A stretch of 64,000 bases of DNA. Origin: Lycocorax pyrrhopterus obiensis. Lineage: Eukaryota; Chordata; Aves; Passeriformes; Paradisaeidae. The notes beneath the pieces were generated by a model. The model was not told the DNA's origin, did not search any database, and saw only the letters and a list, made by a program, of their open reading frames with translations. Made by a program: the position numbers and the translations under genes. The stretch lies in contig JACSVZ010000015.1 in the NCBI GenBank assembly GCA_014706295.1, positions 59,207,535 to 59,271,534 on the forward strand, written 5' to 3'. Of the stretch, positions 1 through 12,900 are shown piece by piece; the first letter of the stretch is position 1, and each line of letters begins with the position of its first letter.

Positions 1-1223
1 CCTTCTAGGCCTATGTAGAGACACAGAAGAAAGAGCCCGAATAATGCATGTCTTTATTTAAGCTATACTTAGTAACATATTATTTTCCCTCCATTTCGCT
101 GCTGGCAGTTAGCATGGCACTCAAGAATTAGGGACAGATTACAGTGATTTTCTTCTGAGCTCTGCTTATCAGTGGGGCTCCAGGGATGAGCCTGATTCAG
201 AGGTGCTGCATGGTGGGTAAACGGACAGCCATGGAGACACAGTCTTCCAGGAATGCTTGGGAATCTGAGATACCCCCTGCACATCCTCTCCTTCACCAAC
301 TTTGCCTTATTCACCGTCCAATGAACTGCACAGCTAATGTGCCACAACTCAAAATGGTCCCAAATGAATTGCATCCACGGGAAAGCAGAATACCTGCACT
401 CTCACGATTCACTCCTGGGAGGATGAGGATCCTCTGTTTAGAGGACTCTGAGGATGCTTTTTCCCCCTTTCATTTGTTATTGCAGCTGGAATAATATTTT
501 AAAAAGTAATGACAATTTTTCAAAAGCAATATTTCAAAGAAATTGCTCTGGTCACTGGTGGTTTGTGATCCACTTGCGACTGGGGTAGAAGAAAAAAAAA
601 GCCCAACTAGAAAAAGAACTGGAGGGATTGTAGTATTTAAATGAGGGAAGATCAGTTGTGTGTTTGCAGAGAGGAAGAAGGGATAGATGATATATACAGG
701 TGGCTAATATGGGTCAGGAAATTTAACGCACAAACAGCTTTAGCTTGAGGAAGAGGTGTCCTATAGGGGTACATAGGATAGAGGGCACACGTGCTCCTGC
801 CACACAGCCCCTTCACATGTACAGTGTCCCAGCAGGGACAGACAGCAGAACCCCTGTAGCTAACTCGTTACAGCCGCAGGGCAACACAACTGAGTCACTA
901 CACACAAAACATCAGCCTGCAGATCGCAGTGGGTTGAGCCAATTCATCCTGCATCCTTAGGATGGGCGTTTTAGGATATCTGTGTTCACTGCACTCCAGT
1001 GACTCTATGGTCTCTGGAGCATAGAGATGTTGTCCCAGAAGTGCAACGTGAAAGGCTACGTGTGGGAAAGAGCCTGCCAAATATGGATCCTGCATTTCCA
1101 CCTCATGGAAAGGGAGACCAAGAACATACTGGTTGCTCAGGCTAGGACAGAGTGTCACCTTATCTACAGGGGAAGGACGGGAAAAGAAGAGCGTGGGCTG
1201 GACTCTGCAGGAAGCTGAATGTC

Positions 1224-1352
1224 ATCCAGGAAAGCACGTTCTTAACTTTAAGCACATGAATAGTCAACCAAAGTTAAGGGGATTAGTCACATGCACCAAG
1301 TAAAGCACATGCTTAGGCACTTGGCCAGAGCAGTTCTGAGGGATAGGGTCAA
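1224..1352. mobile_element. palindromic MITE-like fossil
   Basis: The arms at about 1231-1265 and 1281-1316 are imperfect inverted copies, built from motifs such as CTTAACTTTAAGCACATG and its complement. This arrangement resembles a non-autonomous DNA transposon fossil that I recall as widespread in turtle, crocodile and bird genomes (repeated AAGCACATGCTTAA-type units around a short centre). The family name is not assigned. Strand is meaningless for a palindrome. Confidence 0.45.
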
Positions 1353-4336
1353 GCCCCATGATGCTGGGATCACTGATAACAGATTTCTAATTAGGTGCTC
1401 CTCAGACTAAGAAACCACGCATTAGTCAAAAAGCTTCAATCTCTGTTCAGAAAGATACTTAAAAGCCTCCCCCAAAATGCAGAAACTCAGAGTAGTTGTG
1501 AGTGTGCTTCAGCTTAGGAGAGATGGAGACACTAAGCATCACAAATTTGGATCTGGATGTATTCTGGATCAACCCTGCTCTAAAGACAAGTCTGAGCCAA
1601 CAGAAGGCATGGTGGGGCTGTGACCCCTATTCAGGGTTATGGAAGCACATGGGATTCCTCCCAGTTCTTCGAGAAGCACAGAGGGAAATTCACAATCTCC
1701 CAAAAGGGTTCTGCCCTACTTAAAGCAATGATGAGAGAATTGGTGTTTGGACAAATGGTCCTATTTGGGATCCCATTGGAGATTAAGGTGATATGATCAC
1801 CTGCTGCTTCAGACGTTCCCATAGCTTTTACGATGCTTGATAGCCACACAGGCCTTACAGACCCTATGCTAGAGCAAGTGGAAAATCACAGAACTGGCCC
1901 AAAGATTCAGGGTCAACACTTTTCTGTTGTAAATAAAAGTAATCATAACCCTCTTCCACCACTGCCACACACAGACAGACACACAGGCTTATATACAGCT
2001 TGTAAACCAACACCATCAGAGAATACTTCATCAAGGCAAAACTGTTTTTATGCCAGCTGCAGGAAAAAAGGAAACCTTTGAAATCCATCGAACAGCAAAA
2101 TTATTTCCATTTCTTTAAATCTTACTGCTATACCTCTTTCAAAAGTGTATCTGTAGAAGAATACACCCTGTGAACACTCATGGACCACACAAGGACACAT
2201 CATCGCAGGAGCTGCTGTACTGCTTTGCCTGCCACAGGGCCTGATGGTGGACTCCAGATAGGTACCTCTGTGACTCTGGTTTACCTGCGTCACTCCAGTT
2301 ACCTGTATTCACATGAAACACCTTTCCTATCGCATTCAGCACTGCAGAGGAGGAAGAAAGTTTGCATTCAAAGCTGTTTTAATGAAACAGCTGTAATTTT
2401 CCTAATAATTTCTCAACAAGAAGTTGTTTCTTTCAAAATTTTTCATGCTTTGAAGAAATGCACAATTGTTATAGGTCTTTTTTGGTTTCCAGTTATTGGT
2501 TTTCTGCCTTCAGGTTTCATTTACCTTTCCAAGGCTGTTTTTGTTTTAAATTTCCTTCTTCTGTTCAATGGTAATTCATCAACCTCCTTACCAAGTAGGC
2601 ACTTGCACGGTCAAATGATTTCAAAACTTTTCAAAACCACTCTATTTGAGAACCTTCCCAGAAATAAATAAATAAAACAATCTGCTTAAAAAGGAAGTTT
2701 CTTCAAAAGACTTGTATTTTCAACTCGAATAAATAAGTAATTTCTCTGGTCACATCTAATGGAAAATGAAATTGTGAAACTTCAGTTGACAGGAATGGCA
2801 CTTCAGTGGCAACACACTGACTTAGCAGCTGGCATTGGCATGTTTGGGGAATCTGTAGACAACAGAAAGCAAAAGCTAGGTAGTCGAGCAAGAATGGAAG
2901 AAACCCAAATCTACCCTACTCCACCATGCCCTCCAGAAACTTCGTTTCTTTGAGCACTGTTAAAACAGCTACATGTGTAAGAATTATTTGTTAGCTGGAT
3001 ATTTTTAAACCAAGCAATACTGTTTTTTGCCAGCTGTGTAAATGGCATGACCTGGAAATTACTGCCTGCATTTCTGTGCAGCAGGCACAGGCTCCTCCTC
3101 CTGGTGAGACTTTTTAGATGGAGAATATGACTTTTTATTGACTGATGAGGACTGATATCATGCAGCTATCATGTACGAAAGGATTGCTGATACTTTCCCT
3201 GAATTAAGAGCATGTTGGGTTGGATTGGTTTTGGGGAGACCTTTTTTCTTTGCCCTGTCTCCCTTTGCCTGCATATTTGTCAGTGGTGCCCTCACTCCTA
3301 TATATGGCAATTCAGTCATCCTTCTTCGGAGTCCCTTTGGCTACACCCTTGGTCCTTCTTCCCCACCTTTCCCTCAGCCACTGGTACCCTGCAAGGACCC
3401 ACTGTCCTCACAGCCAAAATGCTTTGCTTCCTCTAATGCCATTCACCCACCTCTCCAGACTTAGCTGTTCCTTTAGCTCTTCTGGGACCTATGACCTGAA
3501 CGATGGGAAGAGCAGAGGGAAGGAAAAAGGAGACAATAGGAAGAGGAGTAGCAGGAAAAAGAGAAAGACCAAAAAAAGAGAGAGAGTTCCATTTGGAGAT
3601 TCACAGTTATATCATACAATGCTTAAGCTCATGGGAAATGGATCTCTGTTCTCTGCATCTGACCCTTTCACATCCATCTGTACACAGTTCTCCCAGATGG
3701 AGAGAGATGTCCAGTGAACCGGGCAGTTTCCAAAGACAAGATGTGGGAAGGTCTTATTTGGCATACATGAACACAATGAGAGGCATCTCTTACTTCTCTC
3801 TTACAGAAATTAGCTCCCTTTTCCTCCTCCACAATGGCTTTTGCCCAGTTGTCTCAAACGTCCAAAGTGGAAACTTGATGAAATCCCATTCCAGCAAATC
3901 CCTGGGAAGAACAACTACCAGGCCTCCCCCCACCTCCCTTCTCCTTGGTCAGTCTTCCCCTGGATCCACCATCCTGAAGCTCCGTGAAAAAAAAACAACC
4001 TCCTGAAATCCACCAGAGAAGATGCGCTGTCTCAGACCTGACGGCTTTCCTCACGCTTCTGCCGTTCTGGTGCCTCAGTCTTGGGCCACAAACACAGCAT
4101 GGATGGTTTAGTGGACAATCACATTGCAATGTTTTAAATTTTTCTTTTTTGTTAAAAAAAATAAATAAAGTAAGAGGGAAGAAAAAGTTATACACACATG
4201 TATCACAGCATTTTCAAAAGGCCTTCTGCTGCATTTACATTAGCAGTTCAGCCTCAGTTGTAAGCCTGGATGTAAGGCAGCTGGAAGATTAAAACCGCAT
4301 TGTTGGAAAGTCCGCTGAGATGTCCTCTTGGAGTTT

Positions 4337-4342
4337 TTTATT
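4337..4342 (-). terminator. candidate poly(A) signal AATAAA
   Basis: This is the nearest canonical hexamer downstream of the TMEM178B stop, about 750 nt away. No convincing U/GU-rich downstream element is visible, so use is uncertain. Alternatives are at 3139-3134 and 58-53. Confidence 0.25.
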
Positions 4343-4984
4343 GTTTTCTGGTTGTATTTTCTTAGATGTTTTGTATCATTATTAATTATTATTATTTTCA
4401 CTTGTTTGCTTCTCTCTAATGTTTGGCAGGCAAAGAGAAAATGCTTTTCTACTTTTCCTCACACATTCTGTCCATTTTGTTTTCTGCGTTTTAAGGAGGA
4501 AAAAAAAAAAAACCAAAACCCCAAAACCAATGACAGGACAAGCTCCTGTAATTTTGTTTCAGAAAGAAAAAGAAAGTGGGTGGGTTTCTGATAATAGCCT
4601 TGAGGAGGTACGTTGTTGAAGTGGCTCACATGCTTCATTTGTTCCTTTGCTTGCTGTTTGCATTTTCCCTTCTGGCTGCAATGGACACGCTTTTTGTGTC
4701 ATCCCCCCCATGCCTCTGCCCCCACCATGTCCTGTACAGATTCTGGTTCCAGATTCCCCACATGGATCCCCTGTTCCCCCTCCCAAATGGCAGTAGGTAG
4801 GTGCAACTGTAGGTTCATTTGACCTCTAAGGTATGATGCTGAAGTTAAGAGTTGGATGGAAGAGCCACGTGAGAGAAAAGCTTTCCCATCGCTGTGAGAA
4901 AGAATGAAGCAACACAGAGTCCAGTGGAGATGTGAGTGCCATGTTGGACTCAGCTCTACCTTGGCACTGGCATTAATTTGAGAT

Positions 4985-5071
4985 TTTATATATATATATA
5001 ATTATATATACATATATATGCATGTATAGGCATACATAGGCATATATATATATATATGTTTGTGTGTGTGT
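4985..5071. repeat. compound TA/CA microsatellite in the 3' UTR
   Basis: Two runs of TA dinucleotides flank imperfect ATGTATAGGCATACATAGG-like units, and a TG run follows (CA on the transcript strand). It starts about 20 nt past the TMEM178B stop codon, so it should be in the mature mRNA. Length variation between individuals is likely. Confidence 0.85.
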
Positions 5072-5089
5072 ATTTGTTTGCTATTTGTT

Positions 5090-5461
<372 letters not shown>

Positions 5462-8400
5462 CTAAAGAAAGATGTTTGTATAGAGAGTGGCTTGGTCTGG
5501 AGGCTCCATGGGGAAAGAACCGAGTGCCACCAGAGCCTTGAATATTGATCTGCTGCTGAACAGAGCTGTATGGAGAAACTTCAACAGGAACAGTTTTTCA
5601 TTATGAGCACTCCCTTGGGAACCAGAATGCTTCTTGGAACCACTGATTTTTCTGAAACTTTTCTTTAGAAAAACACGGAGTGAATAATATTGTTTTGACA
5701 TTTTTGGGATGGAAAATAACCTTGAATTTTTTGTTTAATTCCAATTTTTCAGTGATAGACTTTATAGAATATTACAATATACTTGACATATTCTGGCTCT
5801 GTTGAAATGTATGTTTAAAATTACGTGGGAGATTTTCTTCATGCTTTTCTTATATCAAAATACAGCATTTTTCATTATAGAGTCTCCTTTTAAATATCAC
5901 TGTAAAAATCTTAAAATCCTTCACAAAACTCAGATTCTGCCGTCTGCATGACTCCAGTTTCAATCTAGATGCCCTCTGCAGTGTTGCTGAAATCTTCAAA
6001 ATATCCTGTTCTTGTTTTCCATATCTGCAGCAGTATTTCATTTCTTATTTTTTCCTGAGAACACCGCGAGGACAAACTTTATAACTCTGTCAGGTGGTGC
6101 TATGGAAAGATACACATATCAGATGAACTGAACTTTATCCCACCCAGATGAGTCTAATTTTGATCTTTGGCCTCCAGCTTCATCGAAGCTAAACTCTGAG
6201 CTCCTGAAATGTCACAATTTTCACCCACACACCAAATAATGGATAGATACAGATGTTACACCCCTGCCACAAGAGATAACGACTCAAGTCAGCATGAAGT
6301 TGGTACTTTATTTTTTCTCTCTAATTCCTCCCTTTTTTAGGCCTCTCTGAATTGCGTGGAGAGCCCTGGGCACAGAAGGCAACCTACAGGACTCGTGCTA
6401 CAGGACACACACGGTCAGTCCTGTGTGTCCTCCCTCTGTTCATGCATGGATCAGGAACATGTAACGTGTGCTACCTGCACAGCATGTCCTGCATCTGTTC
6501 ACTAACAGCTGCTGGTGATGAATCTCCTCTTCTTCCTGCTCCCATCCCTAAACCAGCACAATCTTCCAAAGCAGTCACAGTCAGCCTAGTTGCAGTGACA
6601 AGCTCCTGTCTTCTGGTGCCCTTGCGTCCTTCTACTCCTTCCTGCCTCTGGTCCTGCTTCTCTTCTGCAACACTTTTGCCGTTGTTTCTCTGCTGCTTTG
6701 CTCTTTTAAGTTGCAGTTGCATTGAACAAATGAATTTGACACTCCCCGCTCTGAACACAGAGGTAAGATTATTTGGTGAATTCACATGGAATTTGGTTCA
6801 GAAACTGGGAGCATTTGCAGGAACATATACACATCACCAAAATGTGTGGACTTTCCACTATACCCACCTCCTTTATTTAGTAGGAACATCACATAGGCAT
6901 TGAATCTACAGGCAAATCTCTGCCACGGACCTGTTGTGAGATCACTGTCACAGTTCTCTCTCTGTTCCCTCTTCTGATCACTGCTGTGTCTGTTTGGATG
7001 GTCTTTCCTCCGCTGTATTTTGGAATGTCACTTGTAGATAGTCTCTGCTGTAAAGGTCAGGTGCCTTTCCTAATGCCATGCACAGCTGCCAGATGGCCCA
7101 GGTTATTTATAAATACTCATATTATGGGAGTGTCATTGGGTACCAGTGAGGACCAGTGAGCTGCTGCAGTAGGTACTATGCCTATTTCATTCAAAACAGT
7201 GTTCTTGCCTCCCACCAGCACCCCATCAGTCTGCAATCAGTGATCTGGATTCTTGCAAAAGCCTTGTGAGATCCCAGACTCTGGAGCTGTCTTTGGAGAT
7301 GTCCTATACTACTTCAAAGCACAGAGCAGGATAAATGGGGAGATCTCCCTCCCACAATCCATTAGTCAAAAATCAGGTTGTCTGATTAGAAACCACATGT
7401 CCTTTCCATGTTTTACTATGTTACTTATGTTATTCAGTAATATGAAGATGTCTGACAAGAATGTGGCTGTTCCCTGTGTTCCATGTCAGAATGACTAGTA
7501 CATTGTGAGATCAGGGAAAAAATGATGCCTCAGAGGCACTGTGCTCTGAACTGAGCTCTGTGGCTCATTTCAAATGGTTGTGGTTAGAAAATGACAGTGA
7601 AGGCCTTTCTTTGCTAGTAAGAACATGGTAATTTCAGCTCTCTCAAAATATAAGATTGTTAAGAAAGGTGGGTGGGAAAATCTGTGTGGCCAGACTGCAG
7701 CTGCATTTGCTAAGGACAAAAGGGAAGGAAATAACTTTGGATTTCAAATACTCCCGGTGCTTTCATGCTTTGTCTTGGTGGTTTTGGTCACAAGCTCTTC
7801 AGTGCAACAAGTGTTGCTTACTTTTTGTATTTGAACAATGCCAAATATATTGGCACTCCGCCTTGCTGAGGGTATTCTGCCCCTTAACCAAGGAACAACA
7901 AAGAAGAGCAAGTAACAACACTAGAGAACTAAGCAAATCACAAGCATGAGACTTCTCTAAAAAAGGCCTGCTCCCTTTCTGGAGAATGTGCTAACCCACG
8001 ACGACAAAAAATGACTGCCATGCACAATGTCACAGAGCACAGAGTACAGTCCTCAGCCAGTCACCCCCCTGTGCTTCTGCAGGATGTCTTGTACAACTTA
8101 TCTGTCTCTCTAGGGCTGTTCATTGCAGACACAAAAAATGCCATTTTACGCCACCTAGAAAAATCTTTATGGCCATTTTATGAGTCCTATGTGTCGCTTG
8201 TGTTCAGCCAAGCAAGGAAGTTCCCACTTATAGTTAATCTGGCCTCTCACCAGGAAGGCTACTGATGAAAACCGAGTAAGCTTCCTACCTCGTGACTGTT
8301 CAGTAGCTTTTCATCATGAACTGGCAATCATAACACAAAGGATCACCCTTGCAAATTGCACAATTGTTGGCCACTGTAGTGAAAGAGTAATGGGGAAAAG

Positions 8401-9874
8401 GGATGCAGAGCCTGAGCTTACCCACGGAAATGAAGCCTCTGCTAGTCCAGGTAAGACATGGAGCTGAGGTGGCAGGAGAAGGGAGGCTGTCACTCCTGCC
8501 CATGACACTCTGCACTACAGACACGGTGCTTCAGAGGCAGCAGGACTGCAGGAAGTCATGAGCATTCCCAACCCTGTGATTCTTTTTCTCCCTAGAAGTC
8601 AAACCGAACCCTTATGCAGTTTCCTGCCAAGTTTTTGCTGTCAGTGAGGTTCCTTCCTACATGTGCACTAATGTCCCAGATCCCCTGGAAACCGCAGAAA
8701 TACAAAGTTTAATTTCTTTGTGAAAAACACTCCCCCATAGCTGTGGTTCAAGCAGATGACCAGACCTGAAGGCTGGTGGTCCAGCCATGGCCCTGATGCA
8801 CAGAATGTGAATGACAGGTGGTAATAAGAGCTCCCTGATACATGAACTGCACAGGGAGATAAAGGCCATCTCCTTCAGCAGCTGGGGGAAGCAGAACTCA
8901 CAAAGTTCTTTGTGCTGGGATTTGCACATTATCCTCCTAAGTGAAACACTAATGAATGAGACAAGGCAACAGTGGGATTTTTGACAGGTAATTCACGTGT
9001 CACTGCAAAATGCTTCAGTCAGGTGAGAGATGAAATTTCATGTAAAGCTGTGTCTGTGCCACAGAAACTGCTGTTTGACATGTAGTCAAACCTCCATCCT
9101 GACTCCTTGTCAGGTAGCCTCCCTTCATCTTGGCCTAGTTTTGACAGTGCCTGTCCTGCTAATGGGCTGATGATCATCAGTGGTTTGAGAACCTAAGCTA
9201 TTAAATACCTCTTGGTTATCTTGTGCCTGTCTTTCTTATATATTACAGAAGAATATTAAACATTACCCTGAATGTCCCTTTCATTTAGATTGGAAGGTTT
9301 TTAGGACAGAGATGAACTTATTTTACTATATATGTATATAAGATTGGGGTCCTGCCATCCTTGCTGCAGGGGCAGACATGGTCTGAAGAGGGATGGCAGG
9401 GAAAGGTAGTATCAGTGTTGGTCAAAGCCTAATTCCATGTGGATTATGAGTCAGAGCCCTTTGCTGTAGCTGTTTTCAAGCACGATTACATCAAGCAGTG
9501 CTATGGGCCTCTGCTGCAAGGAATTAATTTTTTTCTTTTTTTGTAAATGTCCCTTTCTTTCCAGTCAGCCCAGCTGTGTGAGGGTCTGCAATGCCTCCAC
9601 AGTTTTTAAACCTCACCTCCAGGGGAGACCAAAACTGCTTGTGAGTGAACTGATTTAAACACAAACAGGCTCAAATCATCCATACCAAATCTGTTTGAAT
9701 TTTCCCTCATGCTAGTATCCCCTTGAACCATGTCAGAAGCCACGTCCTTCACCGACAGACCTGGCTCGACTTCCACAGTGATAGAGCTTGAAGGATTTCC
9801 CAAGGTCCGTGGTGTTTTGTGAGACAAGAACTGGTGCCTTTCTTAGATGCACTGCAGATGAAGGTGAGCCCTCG

Positions 9875-9920
9875 TGGTGCTAGGGCACAAACAGACCCTG
9901 TCGGCAGGAGCTTCATCTAA
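9875..9920 (-). mobile_element. possible L2-like LINE 3' scrap
   Basis: A short stretch carrying a degraded 'gtgctagggcacaaac' and 'accctgtcggcaggagcttc' pattern resembles the reverse complement of the L2-like 3' end found in amniotes (usual form: aggcactg ... tccctgcc ... gagcttaca). It is too short to be sure. Confidence 0.25.
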
Positions 9921-12900
9921 ACATCCTCATCCTTATTTTTAGGGAAGAGGTGTCTGACTGGAACCTGAAGGAGACATCACCAATTTGAAGTCATGGGAAA
10001 TACAAAAAGCCAGTAATTAAAATGATCTGGGCACCAAGCCCACCTCTGAGACCCTCCTCTCTACAGATCATTTATCTCATGATTTGGAAATCTCTTCTTT
10101 CGCATCTGACAGAATGATGCTCATTCTCTCCCTTCCCCCCACAACAGATAGAAATGACTCACAGACTGTGCCGTCAGATGTACAAAGTAAACAACACCAA
10201 AAACTGATTCTTCTCGCCTTCTGTTATTTTTTAAAACATATAGAAATGTCAAGTATTACTTATAAATTAGTAGATAAAAAGAAATCCACAAAGGTATGGA
10301 TTTTCCTTTGAAACCATGCAGTTTTTAAACAAATGTAAATCTCTGCCTTTTAAAGTATTTCTAGTAGCTTTTTGTGGCCACTAATGTATTTGGAAGGAGT
10401 GCTGTTTACTTAATTATCATCACTTTCTTTTATTATAGGGCTGTGGGAGAAAAAAATCTCACAAGTGAAACAACGTTATCTTTACTTTCTCTCTGCCCTA
10501 CTAACTTTTACTGTTTTCAAGGTACATCAAACAAGCAAATAAAATTAGGTCTGATCCTAAAGTGGAGTGTGCAGCGTTAACTATTTAAATTATATCCCAG
10601 TCAAATAAAATTATTAAAGAATACACTGAATTCCCTCCCAACACAGTGATGACAAAAGCCTTTTGGAGGGAGGGAGCAGCTTTGCAGTAAACTCCTTCTG
10701 TGCACGGATTAAACGCCTCAGCAGCATGCAGCTCTTGAGAACACTTTATTGCTCTGTGCATACACGCATAGAATATAAATTATTGCTTAATTATGTACTG
10801 TTCCAGCAGAAGCAGCTTGCAGCATCACCAATAGGTTGCAGAACAGCAAGGGGCTTACTGGAAAATTGCCCTTATGAAAAAAGAGGAGATGGAAGGATAA
10901 ATCTGACTGGGTGAAAGAGATTTAGTGCAGTGTCCTTGTGAGATTACATCCCCACCTGGGCTGGGACTTAATGCATTTTTATCTTATATCATGGGCCAGA
11001 TAAACTGCAGAGTCTGTCGTGATATTGCATTATAGCTGTGCTCAGAATGTGGTTTGAATTTGGCCTTTGGCCTCCCGCCTCACAAGGTGCCAGAGGTGCC
11101 CAGTGCATGCCAGAGCTGTGCGCCCGCTGCGTGTCACCTCCCCTGTGTGCCTGTCTGTGACTGCTGCTGCACAAGCTGGAACGTCTTATGGCACCAGAGG
11201 ATTGTGTGTCCTCAGCCACAACCCCAAACGCCCAATGGGGACCATCCTTAGGCTTGTGTAAATCAGTGTCACATACATAGGAACAATGTTACAGCAGCTG
11301 AGGGCTGAACTCCAGTTTGCTCCGCTGATACAAGTGTCAGTCCGTATTTCACGCTGCAGATTTGCACATGGTGACATTTCCGTGACCTCATCCCTAGGGG
11401 CATGGGACTGCACTGGGAGTGGACACCCATGCTGTGCACAGCAGCAGCCGGTGAGCTACGGCGATGAGCAAGCACTCTCTGAAGCTGTGAGTTGGCACAT
11501 AAGGCAAAAGCAACGCTACTTTGCTAAAGGCACGATGGTTTGATGGACTAGGGAGAAAAGAAAGCTTTCAGATCAAAGCCTGAGTGAATAACCCTCAGAT
11601 TACTTTAGCAATGGTCATTGCTATGACCCACCCAAAATAACCTAACAATAATAAAGTGGGTTGACTACAGCCGTTAAGCAAACATAATGGGTCATGAACT
11701 TGCAGCCGCAACACAGGGGACAGCAAAAATTGGGCCAGTTGTAGTACTGTGATATGAGTCTGATTTTACTGGGAGGAGAAAGGAAAGAAAGGACCTCAAT
11801 GTCAAAATGTAGAAACATTCTAGTCCAAGGTTAGTGAAATTATCCCATCCATGTGTTGGCAAGCACCGTGCTTGGCGACATACAGAGGCTACTGGCAGGT
11901 TCTTTCATCCCCTGCAGTGTGGAGCTCACAGCATGACCCAGGCAGAGGCCAAAAGATTGAACAGAAAGGGGTACTGGAGATCTGAACAAACTCAAGCGAC
12001 TCCATCACACCTCAGATTTGCCTCAGATGACAACACATAAGTTTAGTATCAAGCTGTACCTTAGGCAGGTGCTTCCCACCCTAGGCATTTGTCAGAGCTA
12101 AAGGGAAACTTGTGGAGTCAGGTTGGGTTTGCCTTGTCCCAGGACATGTTCTGTAGCATGAGGCATCTGTACCACATGCATGTGGTCTTTTAGTAATGAG
12201 GTCATTATGCCTTTCTATATGTAAGACCATTTTCTTCCAGTCAAAAAATTGGACATCTCTCAGAAGGAGCCTCAGAGGATTCGTGTAATCTTTCTTTAGT
12301 AGGAAATTCTAAATTGCTGAACAGTCTACTGATAGATGTTCTTCAAGACAAGTGAGACTGGAGAACAGCTACAGCACAAGTAAATTCAGTGCAGCCTTTT
12401 TCCATATTGCCTAGTGTGTGCCACTATAAATACTCCTAGAGGGAATACTTTCAGGTCTAAAAGGATAGCCACTCACATGCCTTTTTAATCCTTTTGTTTG
12501 CTGAAGGCAGTACTACAGAAGCCATCGGGAGCTTGGGGTGATGGTGGTGGCTACCTGATTTGGATATTTCCCCCTTTAGGTGCTGGAGAAAAGCCTATCC
12601 ACTCATTTTTTTTTCAAGTGACCAAAGGACTGTTTGCTTGTACAACTTCCAGGATCTTTCCTGCAAAAGTCTCTGGGCTCTATTACTGTTTCCCTGAGTT
12701 GACCTGCCAGGAACAGAAAAATCCTTTCTATATGTGCTGATACAGTTACTGAGATAGAATAGTCAGAAATCAAAATAAGATGCAATTTTGTCTGGTCAAC
12801 GAGAACCACTTAGTGCAGGGCACTCCTATGAAGTTTACGTCATCCACGTGAATGCTTGCAAGCAGCACACTAGACTGACCCTGTACAGCCTTAAAGGATC

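Larger units (their letters stand above)
1..5089 (-). other. TMEM178B 3' UTR and downstream flank
   Basis: The stop codon is at 5090-5092, so minus-strand 3' UTR begins at 5089 and runs toward coordinate 1. Its end cannot be fixed. Canonical AATAAA hexamers on the minus strand lie at 4342-4337, 3139-3134 and 58-53; the first would give a 3' UTR of about 750 nt. I see no other exon in this stretch. It holds the microsatellite at 4985-5071, a purine-rich run at about 3505-3590 and a MITE-like fossil near 1.3 kb. Open frames here (for example 2180-2671 and 3220-3717 on plus) show no protein-like features I recognise. Confidence 0.5.

Noticed and set aside
2180..2671. 163-codon plus-strand open frame with a hydrophobic segment
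   Set aside because: No family resemblance. The frame passes through T-rich 3' flank sequence that gives Phe/Leu runs by composition.
3220..3717. 165-codon plus-strand open frame starting with a hydrophobic stretch
   Set aside because: The hydrophobic part comes from T/C-rich sequence and the basic tail from a purine-rich tract. The neighbouring frame is equally open (3503-4006), which is typical of low-complexity DNA.
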